Shown: piece by piece, positions 44,843 to 53,462 of the stretch
Layout: each line of letters begins with the position of its first letter
Position numbering within the stretch: position 1 is the stretch's first letter
DNA from: CAYLHF01 sp964383365
Lineage (GTDB): Bacteria; Bacteroidota; Rhodothermia; Rhodothermales; UBA10348
Assembly: GCA_964383365.1 (NCBI GenBank)
Contig: CAYLHF010000008.1
Span: 43,314-107,313, forward strand
DNA: 64,000 nt
Reading direction: 5' to 3'
Translations under genes and position numbers: made by a program
Notes under the pieces: generated by a model
Seen by the model: the letters and a program-made list of their open reading frames with translations, nothing else
What the model was told of the DNA's origin: nothing
The model's database searches: none

Positions 44843-46909
44843 ATGAAAATGAAAAAAATAGCCATTGTTGCTGCCACCACGGTCTGCATGATCGGCACGG
44901 CACAGGCCCAGCGAGCGACCATTTCGGATACGCCTCTGAGTAACCGACAGGTGTCTTATCGGATGAATGTATCGCTCGATACGGATACCAGGACGGTGTC
45001 GGGAACGGAGCAGCTGACCTGGCGAAATCCAGACAGTAAACCGGTGACCGAACTCCAGTTTCACCTGTATCTGAATGCGTTCAAGAACAACCGGTCGACG
45101 TTTATGAAAGAGAGCGGTGGCGTTCACCGCGGATTCAAGGCGGATGACGATAATCCGTGGGGAGGAATTGATGTCCTGCGTATGCAGATCGCCGGAGATG
45201 ACATCTCCCCCTCCATACCCTCCGGGGGAGGGACGGATCTGACCGATCAGATCCGATTTATTCAGCCGGATGACGGTAACGAAGACGATCAATCGGTAAT
45301 CGCCGTCACGCTTCCCCGCCCCCTGGATCCGGGAGAGTCGATAACACTCGACATCGATTTTGAATCGCGACTCCCCGAAATCGTTGCCCGGACCGGCTGG
45401 AGTATCGGAGACTCGGGAGAACCGTTCTTCATGGTCGCCCAGTGGTTTCCGAAGATCGGCGTTTATGAGATTCCGGGCCAGCGATTTGTCCCTGGCGACG
45501 CAGAGCACGGCCGGTGGAACACCCATCAGTTCCATTCCAATACCGAGTTCTATGCCGACTACGGGACCTATGATGTCACGCTTGAAGTACCGGCTGACTA
45601 TACGGTTGGCGCATCGGGGGTTCGAACAGGCGAGTCCGAGGCAGGTGGGACAAAAACCGTTCAGTACCGGGCCGAAGATGTACACGATTTTGCTTGGACG
45701 ACCAGCCCGGATCTACTCGTTTTCGAAGATAAATGGGAGCACGTAACAATCCGTGTGCTGCTTCAGCCGGCACATGAAGCCCAGGCTCAGCGGCACATCG
45801 ATGCGGCGAAAACCAGTCTGCAATACTACGCAGACTGGGTGGGAGAGTATCCGTATACCACCCTGACCGTGGTAGACGGACTCGGTGGATCGAACGGAAT
45901 GGAATATCCCACCCTCATCACCGCGGGAACCACCTACAAGTTACCGACCTGGTTACGAATGCTCGAACTCGTAACCATCCACGAATTCGGACATCAATAT
46001 TTCTACGGGCTGATCGGGAGCAACGAGTTCGAAGAGGCCTGGCTCGATGAAGGGATGAATTCCTATATCGAAACCCGTATTGTCGACGACAAGTACGGCC
46101 CGGGGAGTGTGATCGATTTCGCAGGACTCCAGATCAGCGATATCGGCGGCCAGCGGGTAGCCTACGCCATGGGCAATCCGACCCGAAGTGCCATGTTTAC
46201 CAATGCATGGGAATACGTACCGGCGGCGGATTATTCGACCAACTCCTACATGAAACCGGCCACTGTGATGCACACGCTGGAACGGTATCTGGGCTGGGAA
46301 ACGATGCAGGAATTCCTTCATGCATACTACAATAAATGGCGATTCAGGCATCCGACTTCGTACGATCTCCAACAGGTCGCGGAGGACGTCTCCGGGCAAG
46401 ACCTGGATTGGTTTTTCGATCAGTTCATCTTCGGGAAGCGAGCGGTCGACTACGCGGTCTCGAGTCTGTCCAACCGACGGCTACTCTCGGAGAAAGATAG
46501 CCTGGCAGCAGTATCGGACTCGGATACGTCGGGAGATTCGTTATCAGCATCGAATGACCTCGAAGAAGACCACACCGCCGAAGACCGGATGTACCATTCC
46601 AGTGTCTGGATAGAACGCAAAGAAGAGGGTGTTTTCCCCCAGGAACTCAGGGTGACTTTCGATGACGGATCGACACAGGATCGATCCTGGGACGGAGCCG
46701 AAAAATGGATCGAGTTCACGTTCAAGAACTCCTCGAGAGTCGTACAGGCGGAGGTCGACCCTGACAATAAAATTCTTCTCGATGTCAACCGACTCAACAA
46801 TCGAAAAGTGCTCGCTTCCCGGGCGGATACCGGACTGGCTCGTCACGTCCAGCTTCGGTTGATCACATTCTTGCAACAGGCCTTCGTCCTGATATCTGGT
46901 CTGCTCTGA
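44843..46909 (+). CDS. Secreted M1-family zinc metallopeptidase
   Basis: 688 residues with a signal peptide (about 1-21, ending AQAQ). The N-terminal beta domain binds substrate (NRQVSYRMNVSLDTDTRTVSGTEQL). The gluzincin catalytic site HEFGH is near residue 380, with the third ligand glutamate in FEEAWLDEGMN about 20 residues on; the exopeptidase G-x-M-E-N-like motif reads GSNGMEYPT. This is an aminopeptidase-type M1 enzyme, probably periplasmic or surface-exposed. The C-terminal region (about 560-688) is acidic and ends with a small beta domain. Divergent from HMG-CoA lyase, with 110 bp between start codons. Confidence 0.87.
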   Translation: MKMKKIAIVAATTVCMIGTAQAQRATISDTPLSNRQVSYRMNVSLDTDTRTVSGTEQLTWRNPDSKPVTELQFHLYLNAFKNNRSTFMKESGGVHRGFKADDDNPWGGIDVLRMQIAGDDISPSIPSGGGTDLTDQIRFIQPDDGNEDDQSVIAVTLPRPLDPGESITLDIDFESRLPEIVARTGWSIGDSGEPFFMVAQWFPKIGVYEIPGQRFVPGDAEHGRWNTHQFHSNTEFYADYGTYDVTLEVPADYTVGASGVRTGESEAGGTKTVQYRAEDVHDFAWTTSPDLLVFEDKWEHVTIRVLLQPAHEAQAQRHIDAAKTSLQYYADWVGEYPYTTLTVVDGLGGSNGMEYPTLITAGTTYKLPTWLRMLELVTIHEFGHQYFYGLIGSNEFEEAWLDEGMNSYIETRIVDDKYGPGSVIDFAGLQISDIGGQRVAYAMGNPTRSAMFTNAWEYVPAADYSTNSYMKPATVMHTLERYLGWETMQEFLHAYYNKWRFRHPTSYDLQQVAEDVSGQDLDWFFDQFIFGKRAVDYAVSSLSNRRLLSEKDSLAAVSDSDTSGDSLSASNDLEEDHTAEDRMYHSSVWIERKEEGVFPQELRVTFDDGSTQDRSWDGAEKWIEFTFKNSSRVVQAEVDPDNKILLDVNRLNNRKVLASRADTGLARHVQLRLITFLQQAFVLISGLL

Positions 46910-46942
46910 TTCTTTTTTACACCCACTTTTACCGTTATTGAT

Positions 46943-47899
46943 ATGTCACAGCGTTTTATACAGTACGGCGTGAATACTGCGCGGTCCCGTCCGGGGCTCG
47001 CGGGACTGCTGTACGGGCTGAATCTGATTGTCGGTCTTGTCCTGACGATCCCCATCTATATCGTTCTCAGCAGTGTCACCGCCGAAAGCGGCTTTGCCCC
47101 CGATCTGAGCAATCAGTTCGACATCATGTTGTGGACGAATATCATGCAGGATGCCGGGCCCGTGTTTCAGGCCCTGGTTGCACAATTGATCTGGATCACT
47201 CCCGTGTTTCTGGTTTGGAAGATCGCATCGTCCGTAGGCATCCTGCACACGCTGGGAACGGATGGTAGCCGATCATTCTGGCAAGGCGTCGGAGAGTATA
47301 CGCCACGGGGCCTCCTCGTCGGTCTGCTTTTTCTCGTTCCTCTCGTCGTGTTTCTGGTCGGTTTTGCGATCGTTGCCGGAGTCTTGTCGTGGGCTTTTCC
47401 GGGAGAAGTCGCCTCCTTCTGGATTCGTCTCACCGTCCTCCCCATCTTCCTGATTCTGGGCATCGCGTTGCTGGACCAGATGCATGACTACGCCCGGATG
47501 GCACTCGTCATCGGACATCGTCCCGTGGTGGAATCATTTCTGTCCGGACTGAAATTCCCTTTCCAATTTGGGCTGTCAAGTACCATCTATATCATCTGGT
47601 TTGTCGTAGGCGCGAGTATTCTGATCCTGCCCACACTGATAGCTCAGTGGATGGGAGGTCTGTGGGTCGTTTTTCTGATCCAACAGGTCGTGTTGTTTGT
47701 CCGCGCCGGAGTCTCCGTGGGGTGGTTCGCCAGTGAACATGCCCTGTATGAAGCAGCCATAGCGCCCCCTGCAATCGCGGAAAATACGTATGCGGCATCT
47801 CCGGCGAGCACTGTGGAGACGTCTCCGGGGAGCACTCCGGCGACGCCTCCGGGGAGCACCAACGATACGTCCAGCGGGAGCGACGACGAAACAGCCTGA
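46943..47899 (+). CDS. Polytopic membrane protein of unknown function with C-terminal octapeptide repeats
   Basis: 318 residues with about six hydrophobic helices (around 22-45, 75-98, 123-150, 160-180, 212-235, 240-260). No recognised family; transporter-like motifs are absent. The C-terminal ~45 residues are Ser/Thr/Pro/Gly-rich and contain four tandem octapeptides (see repeat at 47798). It follows the M1 peptidase by 33 bp, so the two may be co-transcribed. Confidence 0.7.
   Translation: MSQRFIQYGVNTARSRPGLAGLLYGLNLIVGLVLTIPIYIVLSSVTAESGFAPDLSNQFDIMLWTNIMQDAGPVFQALVAQLIWITPVFLVWKIASSVGILHTLGTDGSRSFWQGVGEYTPRGLLVGLLFLVPLVVFLVGFAIVAGVLSWAFPGEVASFWIRLTVLPIFLILGIALLDQMHDYARMALVIGHRPVVESFLSGLKFPFQFGLSSTIYIIWFVVGASILILPTLIAQWMGGLWVVFLIQQVVLFVRAGVSVGWFASEHALYEAAIAPPAIAENTYAASPASTVETSPGSTPATPPGSTNDTSSGSDDETA
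47798..47893 (+). repeat. 24-bp tandem repeat, four imperfect copies, in-frame
   Basis: Units start at 47798, 47822, 47846 and 47870. The shared core is CTCCGGGGAGCAC, and the units encode octapeptides of the form SPGSTxxT (SPASTVET, SPGSTPAT, PPGSTNDT, SSGSDDET). They form the tail of the membrane protein at 46943-47899. Copies diverge increasingly toward the end. Confidence 0.8.
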
Positions 47900-47930
47900 A
47901 TCGGCACCGAGACATTCAGCAGAAACGAAC

Positions 47931-47966
47931 GAGCGCGCCGGGAGCTGTGTAGCACCCGGCGCGCTC
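47931..47966. terminator. Strong GC-rich hairpin without U-tract
   Basis: A perfect 12-bp stem GAGCGCGCCGGG (47931-47942) / CCCGGCGCGCTC (47955-47966), with further GCT/AGC pairing inside a 12-nt loop. It lies 31 bp after the membrane protein stop and between convergent genes. No T-run follows on either strand, so it is either an atypical bidirectional terminator or an mRNA 3'-end stabiliser. Confidence 0.65.
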
Positions 47967-48044
47967 TGTCGAAGATGCGACGCTGATTCACCCACCAAGA
48001 TTTAAGCGTCGCAAAGCTGGAGGAGGTAGCTTTTCTTCAGACAA

Positions 48045-48302
48045 TCAATGTGTTGACCCGCGCATATCGGTGAGAATATCTCTGGCCTCTTCAGGCTGCG
48101 GAACGTTCAGCTTGTCTCTCCCATCGACGATCATGTCATTCATAAACCGGGCGAACGCAATCCGCTCGTTCTGACTGATTCCGATGGCATCGAATGTTTT
48201 CATGATTTTATTGAACGCCCTGTCGGTGATCTGTCCGTTCACGTATCGAGCAAAAAGCGTCGAAAATGAACTGGCGGCCGGAGCCGGGAAAGTAGCCTGC
48301 AT
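48045..48302 (-). CDS. Small protein of unknown function (85 residues)
   Basis: Begins MQATFPAPAASSFSTLFARYVNGQIT and is mainly helical, charged and without membrane segment or cysteine. The segment ARFMNDMIVDGRDKLNVPQPEEARDILTDMRG looks like a conserved soluble domain, but no family is recognised. It is a single-gene unit with 410 bp of non-coding sequence upstream and a strong hairpin beyond its stop. Codon use and composition look like those of real genes. Confidence 0.55.
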   Translation of the reverse strand: MQATFPAPAASSFSTLFARYVNGQITDRAFNKIMKTFDAIGISQNERIAFARFMNDMIVDGRDKLNVPQPEEARDILTDMRGSTH

Positions 48303-48712
48303 AATTTTTTGACCCTCCAGACGGTGACTGTATCACCGCACTGTTGCAACGTGTCTGATTACTCCCGGATCAAATACCGGGCCCTTTTCCTACAGACACA
48401 TACAAACAGCTTGCCATAACCTCTCGTGGGAAAAATATTTGACGACGGGGAGTATTGTATTCTGATTCGTCACAGGGTCTAAAACGGGCTCTTACGCGCG
48501 ATTTAATCGTCGCAAATACAACCATAACTCATTGATAATAAATCACTTACGATTACCATGAATGATATCCACGTATTTTCCTGCAAACACGGACGAGTGG
48601 TTAGGTGATGGTGACGCCAGAGAAAAGGCATATTTTTCCCAATCCGTTCCGAGATCTTCCTCTGAACAGGGCTGATTCCTGGCGGATTTAGTGGACAACT
48701 GTCCGAAAAATG
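48303..48712. other. 410-bp non-coding gap
   Basis: Lies between the start of the small unknown gene (-) and the stop of the aminotransferase gene (-). It is more AT-rich than its surroundings. A small hairpin CCCGG/CCGGG (48364-48381) and an imperfect palindrome around CGCGATTTAATCGTCG (about 48497-48512) are present. A regulatory region or an unrecognised small RNA could be here; no tRNA, rRNA or known RNA family was seen. Confidence 0.4.
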
Positions 48713-50278
48713 CTACGCAGACCGATCGGGAGCAAGGTTGAACCAGGAGGAAACGTCGATGTCAGGACCCGTATCTACGTTTACGCTGCAAGCGGCTGCA
48801 GTCTCGCCGCTGTTAAGAGAATCGGCCGCGCCGTCTCCGCTCCCTTTCGAGAGACACGAAAACTCATTCGTATGGTGGTTGTACCGATACCCATCACTGA
48901 ACGCATCGATATTCAAAACCATCTCTTCGAGGGAGTCCAAGAGATAGTCAACCTCGTCGTCGGTCATCGTCGGATGTAAAGACAGGCGAACCCATCCCGG
49001 CTTTGCCGAGAGATCGCCATGATCGATCTGATCGGTTATCGACTGCGAGGACCTCGGATCAACATGAAGTAGATAATGACCATAGGTTCCGGCGCAGGAA
49101 CACCCTCCCCTGACCTGAATACCGTACACGTCATTAAGCACTTTTACGATCAGGTTATAGTGGACATTCTCCACATAAAAAGACAACACCCCGAGTCGAT
49201 CCTCGATGTGGTCGGCGAGAATATGCAGACCGGGTATCTCGCGCATGCGCGGAAATACGCGCCGGAGTAATTCTTCCTCTCGCTGCATCATGTTGTCGAC
49301 GCCCATCTCTTCCTTCAGTCGGATGGCCATTGCTGCTCTGATGGTCTGAAGGAAGCCAGGAGTCCCACCGTCTTCGCGGTCTTCGAGGTTGGATACGAAC
49401 CGGTGTTCTCCCCACGGATTCGTCCAGTCTACCGTCCCGCCTCCAGGATTGTCTGGAACACGATTGGTGTCCAGACTCGCATCGAATACCAGAATGCCGG
49501 CAGAACCCGGGCCACCGAGAAACTTGTGTGGTGAAAAAAAGATGGCGTCCAAATGGGCTTCCTTTTCCGGAGGATGCATGTCGATGGTCTCATAGGGCGC
49601 CGACGCCGCAAAATCCACGAAACATACCCCGCCATACCGGTGCATGATCTTCGCATATTCGTGATACGGTGTCCGAACCCCTGTAACATTGGAGCACGAC
49701 GTGAACGATCCGATGAGTGGCCGGGAGTCGTATTTTGAGATTTCTGTCTCCAGACTTTCCAGGACGCACCGTCCCGACTGATCAGGCTTCAACCAGACGA
49801 CATCGGCAATCGTCTCCAGCCACGATGTCTGATTGGAATGATGTTCCATGTGGGTAATAAACACCACTGGACGCCTGGCATCATCAATCTGGATATATTT
49901 CTGGGCACGCTCTGGAATTCGCAGACCCAGGATGCGTTGCAGTTTGTTGACCACGCCGGTCATGCCGCTACCCGCTGCGATGATTGCATCGTTTGGACCG
50001 GTGTTGACGTGGGCCTTGATGATTCGTCTGGCTTCGTGGTACGCTCTCGTCATCGACGTTCCGGTTACGCTCGACTCAGAGTGCGTATTGCCGACGAGCG
50101 GTCCGATCTCCCGATACATTCGTTCTTCTATGGGCCCATACAATCTCCCGCTGGCGATCCAGTCCGCATAGATGATCTGCTTCTCACCACTCGGAGATCG
50201 GAACGTGTGGTTCCGACCGACCGTGTGCTTGCGATACGGCTCGAAATACGCTTCCAGGGAACTCGGGACGGTGCTCAT
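48713..50278 (-). CDS. Class V aminotransferase, cysteine desulfurase/selenocysteine lyase-like
   Basis: 521 residues of the PLP-dependent fold type I class V. It begins YADWIASGRLYGPIEERM, has the HHSN motif (HMEHHSNQTSW), the PLP lysine in FFSPHKFLGGPGSAG (about residue 250), and a cysteine-rich loop RGGCSCAGTYGH (about 395) where desulfurases carry the persulfide cysteine. A C-terminal extension of about 60 residues is unusual. Its start codon overlaps the rpoN stop by one base (TGATG), so translation is coupled. It could supply sulfur or act on another amino acid. No iron-sulfur scaffold genes are adjacent. Confidence 0.8.
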   Translation of the reverse strand: MSTVPSSLEAYFEPYRKHTVGRNHTFRSPSGEKQIIYADWIASGRLYGPIEERMYREIGPLVGNTHSESSVTGTSMTRAYHEARRIIKAHVNTGPNDAIIAAGSGMTGVVNKLQRILGLRIPERAQKYIQIDDARRPVVFITHMEHHSNQTSWLETIADVVWLKPDQSGRCVLESLETEISKYDSRPLIGSFTSCSNVTGVRTPYHEYAKIMHRYGGVCFVDFAASAPYETIDMHPPEKEAHLDAIFFSPHKFLGGPGSAGILVFDASLDTNRVPDNPGGGTVDWTNPWGEHRFVSNLEDREDGGTPGFLQTIRAAMAIRLKEEMGVDNMMQREEELLRRVFPRMREIPGLHILADHIEDRLGVLSFYVENVHYNLIVKVLNDVYGIQVRGGCSCAGTYGHYLLHVDPRSSQSITDQIDHGDLSAKPGWVRLSLHPTMTDDEVDYLLDSLEEMVLNIDAFSDGYRYNHHTNEFSCLSKGSGDGAADSLNSGETAAACSVNVDTGPDIDVSSWFNLAPDRSA

Positions 50279-51756
50279 CAGCCTATGGTTATTTCTTTTC
50301 GAAGCCGGGCGACCGGAATACCGAGCTGCTCCCGATACTTGGTGACAGTACGACGCGCAATCTTGAATCCTTTCTCCGATAAAAGGGTGGCCAGTCGCTG
50401 ATCCGAGAGGGGCTTCTGTTTGTCTTCCCCGGAGATGATACCGTCGATAATGGCTTTTACTTCCTTGTTGGAGACATCCTCTCCGTCGGACGTCGAGAGT
50501 CCTTCCGAGAAGTAATACTTCAACTCATACACGCCAAAATCCGTCTGGACATATTTCCCGTTAACCACGCGACTGATGGTAGAGATATCCATTCGAATCA
50601 TCTCCGCTATATCCTTGAGGATCATTGGTTTGAGATGCCCCTCTCCCCTTCGGAAAAAGTCTTCCTGCCTGTTTACAATCGCCTCCATGACCTTCATCAT
50701 CGTCTGTCGGCGTTGGTTGATTGAATTAATGAACCATCGGGCGGATTCGAACTTGGTTTTCAGAAAATGCTGCGTGTCGGAATCATACCCATCCGGTTTG
50801 CCTCGCTGTTTGTTCGAAACCATCGTCTCGAGCATCTGTCGGTACGAACGCGAGACTCTGAGCTGAGGAGCATTTGCCCCATTGAGACTGATGATGAATT
50901 CCCCGTCGTCATTCCGAACGGTAAAATCCGGAGTGATATAGTTCTGTGCCTCCGAAAAAACGCCCTCACCCGGCTTGGGATCGAGACGCTGGACAAGAGA
51001 ATAGGCCTCCTGAAGTTCTTCCCCGTCGACCCGTAGTCGGCGCATGATTGCGTCGTAGTGCTTCATCGTGAATTCCTTGTAGGCTCGCTGAAGCATGGCT
51101 ATCGCGACCTCACGACCTACTGTCTCTTCCGGCAACGACTCGAGTTGGACGAGCAGACATTCTTTCAGATCTCTCGATCCAATCCCTATTGGATCCAATC
51201 GCTGAATTCGATCGAGTACGCTCTCGACATCGTCTTCAGAGAGCAAGATCCCCTGATTGAATGCAATATCATCTATGATAGACTCGAGTGGACGGCGCAG
51301 GTAACCGTCTTCATCTATAGATCCCAAAATCTGCTCAGCGATCAGACCATCCGCTTCCGAGAGTTGAAGAAAAGCAAGCTGCTCCCGAACGCTTTCCAGG
51401 ATCGACGACTGGGCACGCATCGGAATCTCCCGCCGGTCCTCATCGTCTCCGGAATCGACCTGTGCCTTATATCCGTACAGGTCATCACTGTTGTCGAGCA
51501 GGTCCTCCCACTGAAACTCATCGTCTATTTTGTCGGGTTCCTCAGCCGTCTCCACGGTGGACTCAGCCGTATCCGTGGACGCATCGGTAATCTCATCGGG
51601 CTCTTCTTCACCCTCCTCCAGCAGCGGATTGACCTCCATCTCCGCTTTGATCCGTTGTTCGAGGGCAAGCGTCGGCAGTTGCAGCAGCTTTATATACTGG
51701 ATCTGCTGCGGAGACAGCTTTTGCTGAAGGGACTGACGTTGCGAAAGATTCAGCAT
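50278..51756 (-). CDS. rpoN: RNA polymerase sigma-54 factor
   Basis: Directs RNA polymerase to -24/-12 promoters, needing AAA+ activators. 492 residues: the activator-interacting N-terminus (LSQRQSLQQKLSPQQIQYIKLLQLPTLALEQRI, acidic region about 47-110), the core-binding domain, the helix-turn-helix (~370-410, LKDIAEMIRMDISTISRVVNGKY), and the C-terminal RpoN box ARRTVTKYREQLGIP (about 462-476). Standard length. Second gene of a three-gene operon with DUF3109 and the class V aminotransferase. No AAA+ activator is in the window. Confidence 0.94.
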   Translation of the reverse strand: MLNLSQRQSLQQKLSPQQIQYIKLLQLPTLALEQRIKAEMEVNPLLEEGEEEPDEITDASTDTAESTVETAEEPDKIDDEFQWEDLLDNSDDLYGYKAQVDSGDDEDRREIPMRAQSSILESVREQLAFLQLSEADGLIAEQILGSIDEDGYLRRPLESIIDDIAFNQGILLSEDDVESVLDRIQRLDPIGIGSRDLKECLLVQLESLPEETVGREVAIAMLQRAYKEFTMKHYDAIMRRLRVDGEELQEAYSLVQRLDPKPGEGVFSEAQNYITPDFTVRNDDGEFIISLNGANAPQLRVSRSYRQMLETMVSNKQRGKPDGYDSDTQHFLKTKFESARWFINSINQRRQTMMKVMEAIVNRQEDFFRRGEGHLKPMILKDIAEMIRMDISTISRVVNGKYVQTDFGVYELKYYFSEGLSTSDGEDVSNKEVKAIIDGIISGEDKQKPLSDQRLATLLSEKGFKIARRTVTKYREQLGIPVARLRKEITIG

Positions 51757-51759
51757 GGG

Positions 51760-52347
51760 TCAGCGCGATGTTTCCTGAAAGAGCTCTTCCCGTTCACTGC
51801 AGGCTTCCCTGAAGCGTCCGTACCATTCCGTTCCGAACTTACGACTCAGCGGCCGTTCCAGATACTCGATTAGAGTCATTCCTTGACGTGTTCCGGATTT
51901 TCGTCCGGACGCACAGATGCCAATCTGCTCGTAATTTATTGCCTGAAACTCACCAAGGTCTTCCACACGCAGGGGATAGAGGTGACACGAGATCGGTTTG
52001 GGAAAGGTCACCTCGCCTCGCTCGTGAGCCTGTTGAATGGCACATTTTGCCACCGGTCCTTCGTAAACGACAAAAACGCACTCCGCCGATCCGACGCAGG
52101 TTGTGGCATACGACCCACCAGAGGCAAATTCCCAGACACCACGTTCCTCGATTACCTTTCGAGCCTCGGGCCTGAGACGATGTTCGACGACGGGCAGCAC
52201 TTTTTCTAGTTCCGCGCACTCGTCGGCCTCGAGCGGTGCACCCGAATCTCCCTGTACACAGCAGGCCCCTAGACAGGCACCCAGATTGCAGGAGAAAGAA
52301 GCCCCAATCAGTTCGTCAGAAATGAGTATTTTATCTACAGCAAACAT
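51760..52347 (-). CDS. DUF3109 cysteine-rich protein (YkgJ-like)
   Basis: 195 residues with cysteines clustered in CNLGACLGACC near the N-terminus and further Cys at TTCVGSAEC, KCAIQQ, SCHLYP and GICASG. This is the DUF3109/YkgJ-type pattern expected to hold zinc or an iron-sulfur cluster. Function is unknown. The predicted promoter would give an mRNA with almost no leader (see 52356). rpoN follows after 3 bp. DUF3109 is typical of Bacteroidota and relatives. Confidence 0.85.
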   Translation of the reverse strand: MFAVDKILISDELIGASFSCNLGACLGACCVQGDSGAPLEADECAELEKVLPVVEHRLRPEARKVIEERGVWEFASGGSYATTCVGSAECVFVVYEGPVAKCAIQQAHERGEVTFPKPISCHLYPLRVEDLGEFQAINYEQIGICASGRKSGTRQGMTLIEYLERPLSRKFGTEWYGRFREACSEREELFQETSR

Positions 52348-52355
52348 GATGCCTT

Positions 52356-52384
52356 ATTCTAGAGTACGCCCGCATGTTTGTCAA
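52356..52384 (-). promoter_or_regulatory. Sigma70-type promoter, near-leaderless, for DUF3109-rpoN operon
   Basis: On the minus strand TTGACA (52379-52384) and TAGAAT (52356-52361) are separated by exactly 17 bp, a near-consensus promoter. A start site 6-7 bp below the -10 box would fall at about 52349, two bases before the ATG at 52347. ruvB starts divergently at 52410. Confidence 0.6.
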
Positions 52385-52409
52385 CTTGCATCTTTATAAA
52401 TCCGTTTGA

Positions 52410-53462
52410 ATGCCGCCGCGAGCGGGAACGCCGATGATAGAGCGTGATGCCTCACTGGATCCCACGACACCGCCCGGTGAAGAAGACATTGAACGGGCTC
52501 TCCGGCCCCACAGCCTGGACGAGTTCATAGGGCAGGAAAAAATCAAGGAAAACCTGTCCATCTTCATGACGGCAGCCCGGCACCGTGGGGAATGCCTGGA
52601 CCACGTTTTGTTGTCGGGACCTCCGGGCCTCGGAAAAACAACGCTGGCCTACATCATCGCCTCCGAGATGGGTGCCAGCATCAAGACCACATCAGGCCCC
52701 GTCCTGGACAAACCCGCAAGCATTGCCGGACTCCTGACCAATCTGAACGAGGGTGATGTGCTTTTCATCGACGAAATACATCGCCTTTCGTCGGTCGTAG
52801 AAGAGTATCTCTACGCTGCGATGGAGGATTATCATATAGATATCCTCATCGACTCCGGACCAAATGCCCGGAGTGTCAAAATTACGCTTCCACCATTCAC
52901 ACTGGTAGGAGCAACGACGCGTAAGGGCCTGTTGACTGCTCCCCTCCGAGCGCGATTCGGAATCGACTTCAGGTATGATTACTACTCGGCGGCGAAACTG
53001 ACCCGGATCGTCGAACGATCTGCACGCATTCTGGGAGTCGATTGCACGTCGGACGGAGCCATCGAAATGGCGCGGAGAAGCCGCGGGACTCCCCGTATAG
53101 CCAACCGTTTGCTCAGACGGACCCGTGATTTTGCCGAGGTCCAGGGCGATGGCTCGATTTCCCAGGCCATCGCAGACCATGCCCTGAATGCCCTGAACGT
53201 GGATCAGGAAGGACTCGACGAGATGGACGCCCGAATACTGGTCACCCTGATCGAAAAATTTGGTGGTGGCCCCACGGGCTTATCGAACCTCGCTGTATCC
53301 GTAGGCGAAGAAGCGGGAACGATCGAAGAAGTCTACGAACCTTATCTGATTCAAGAGGGCTACATCGAGCGAACTCCCCGTGGGCGTATCGCTACCGCGC
53401 TCGCATATAAGCATTTTAAACTCGGCCCACCCCCTGAAACTCCTGACCTGTTTGCCTCATGA
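52410..53462 (+). CDS. ruvB: Holliday junction branch migration ATPase RuvB
   Basis: Hexameric motor of RuvABC. 350 residues: Walker A GPPGLGKTTLA (~residue 72), Walker B FIDEIHR (~119), sensor and arginine motifs GATTRKGLLTAPLRARFG (~170), and the winged-helix C-terminus (GGGPTGLSNLAVSVGEEAGTIE). Standard length. ruvA and ruvC are not in the window. It overlaps the next gene by 4 bp (ATGA). Confidence 0.96.
   Translation: MPPRAGTPMIERDASLDPTTPPGEEDIERALRPHSLDEFIGQEKIKENLSIFMTAARHRGECLDHVLLSGPPGLGKTTLAYIIASEMGASIKTTSGPVLDKPASIAGLLTNLNEGDVLFIDEIHRLSSVVEEYLYAAMEDYHIDILIDSGPNARSVKITLPPFTLVGATTRKGLLTAPLRARFGIDFRYDYYSAAKLTRIVERSARILGVDCTSDGAIEMARRSRGTPRIANRLLRRTRDFAEVQGDGSISQAIADHALNALNVDQEGLDEMDARILVTLIEKFGGGPTGLSNLAVSVGEEAGTIEEVYEPYLIQEGYIERTPRGRIATALAYKHFKLGPPPETPDLFAS

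Noticed and set aside
44733..44903. N-terminal extension of HMG-CoA lyase
   Set aside because: The extra 57 residues look random (WWQQQWLFFSFSF) and overlap the start of the divergent M1 peptidase gene.
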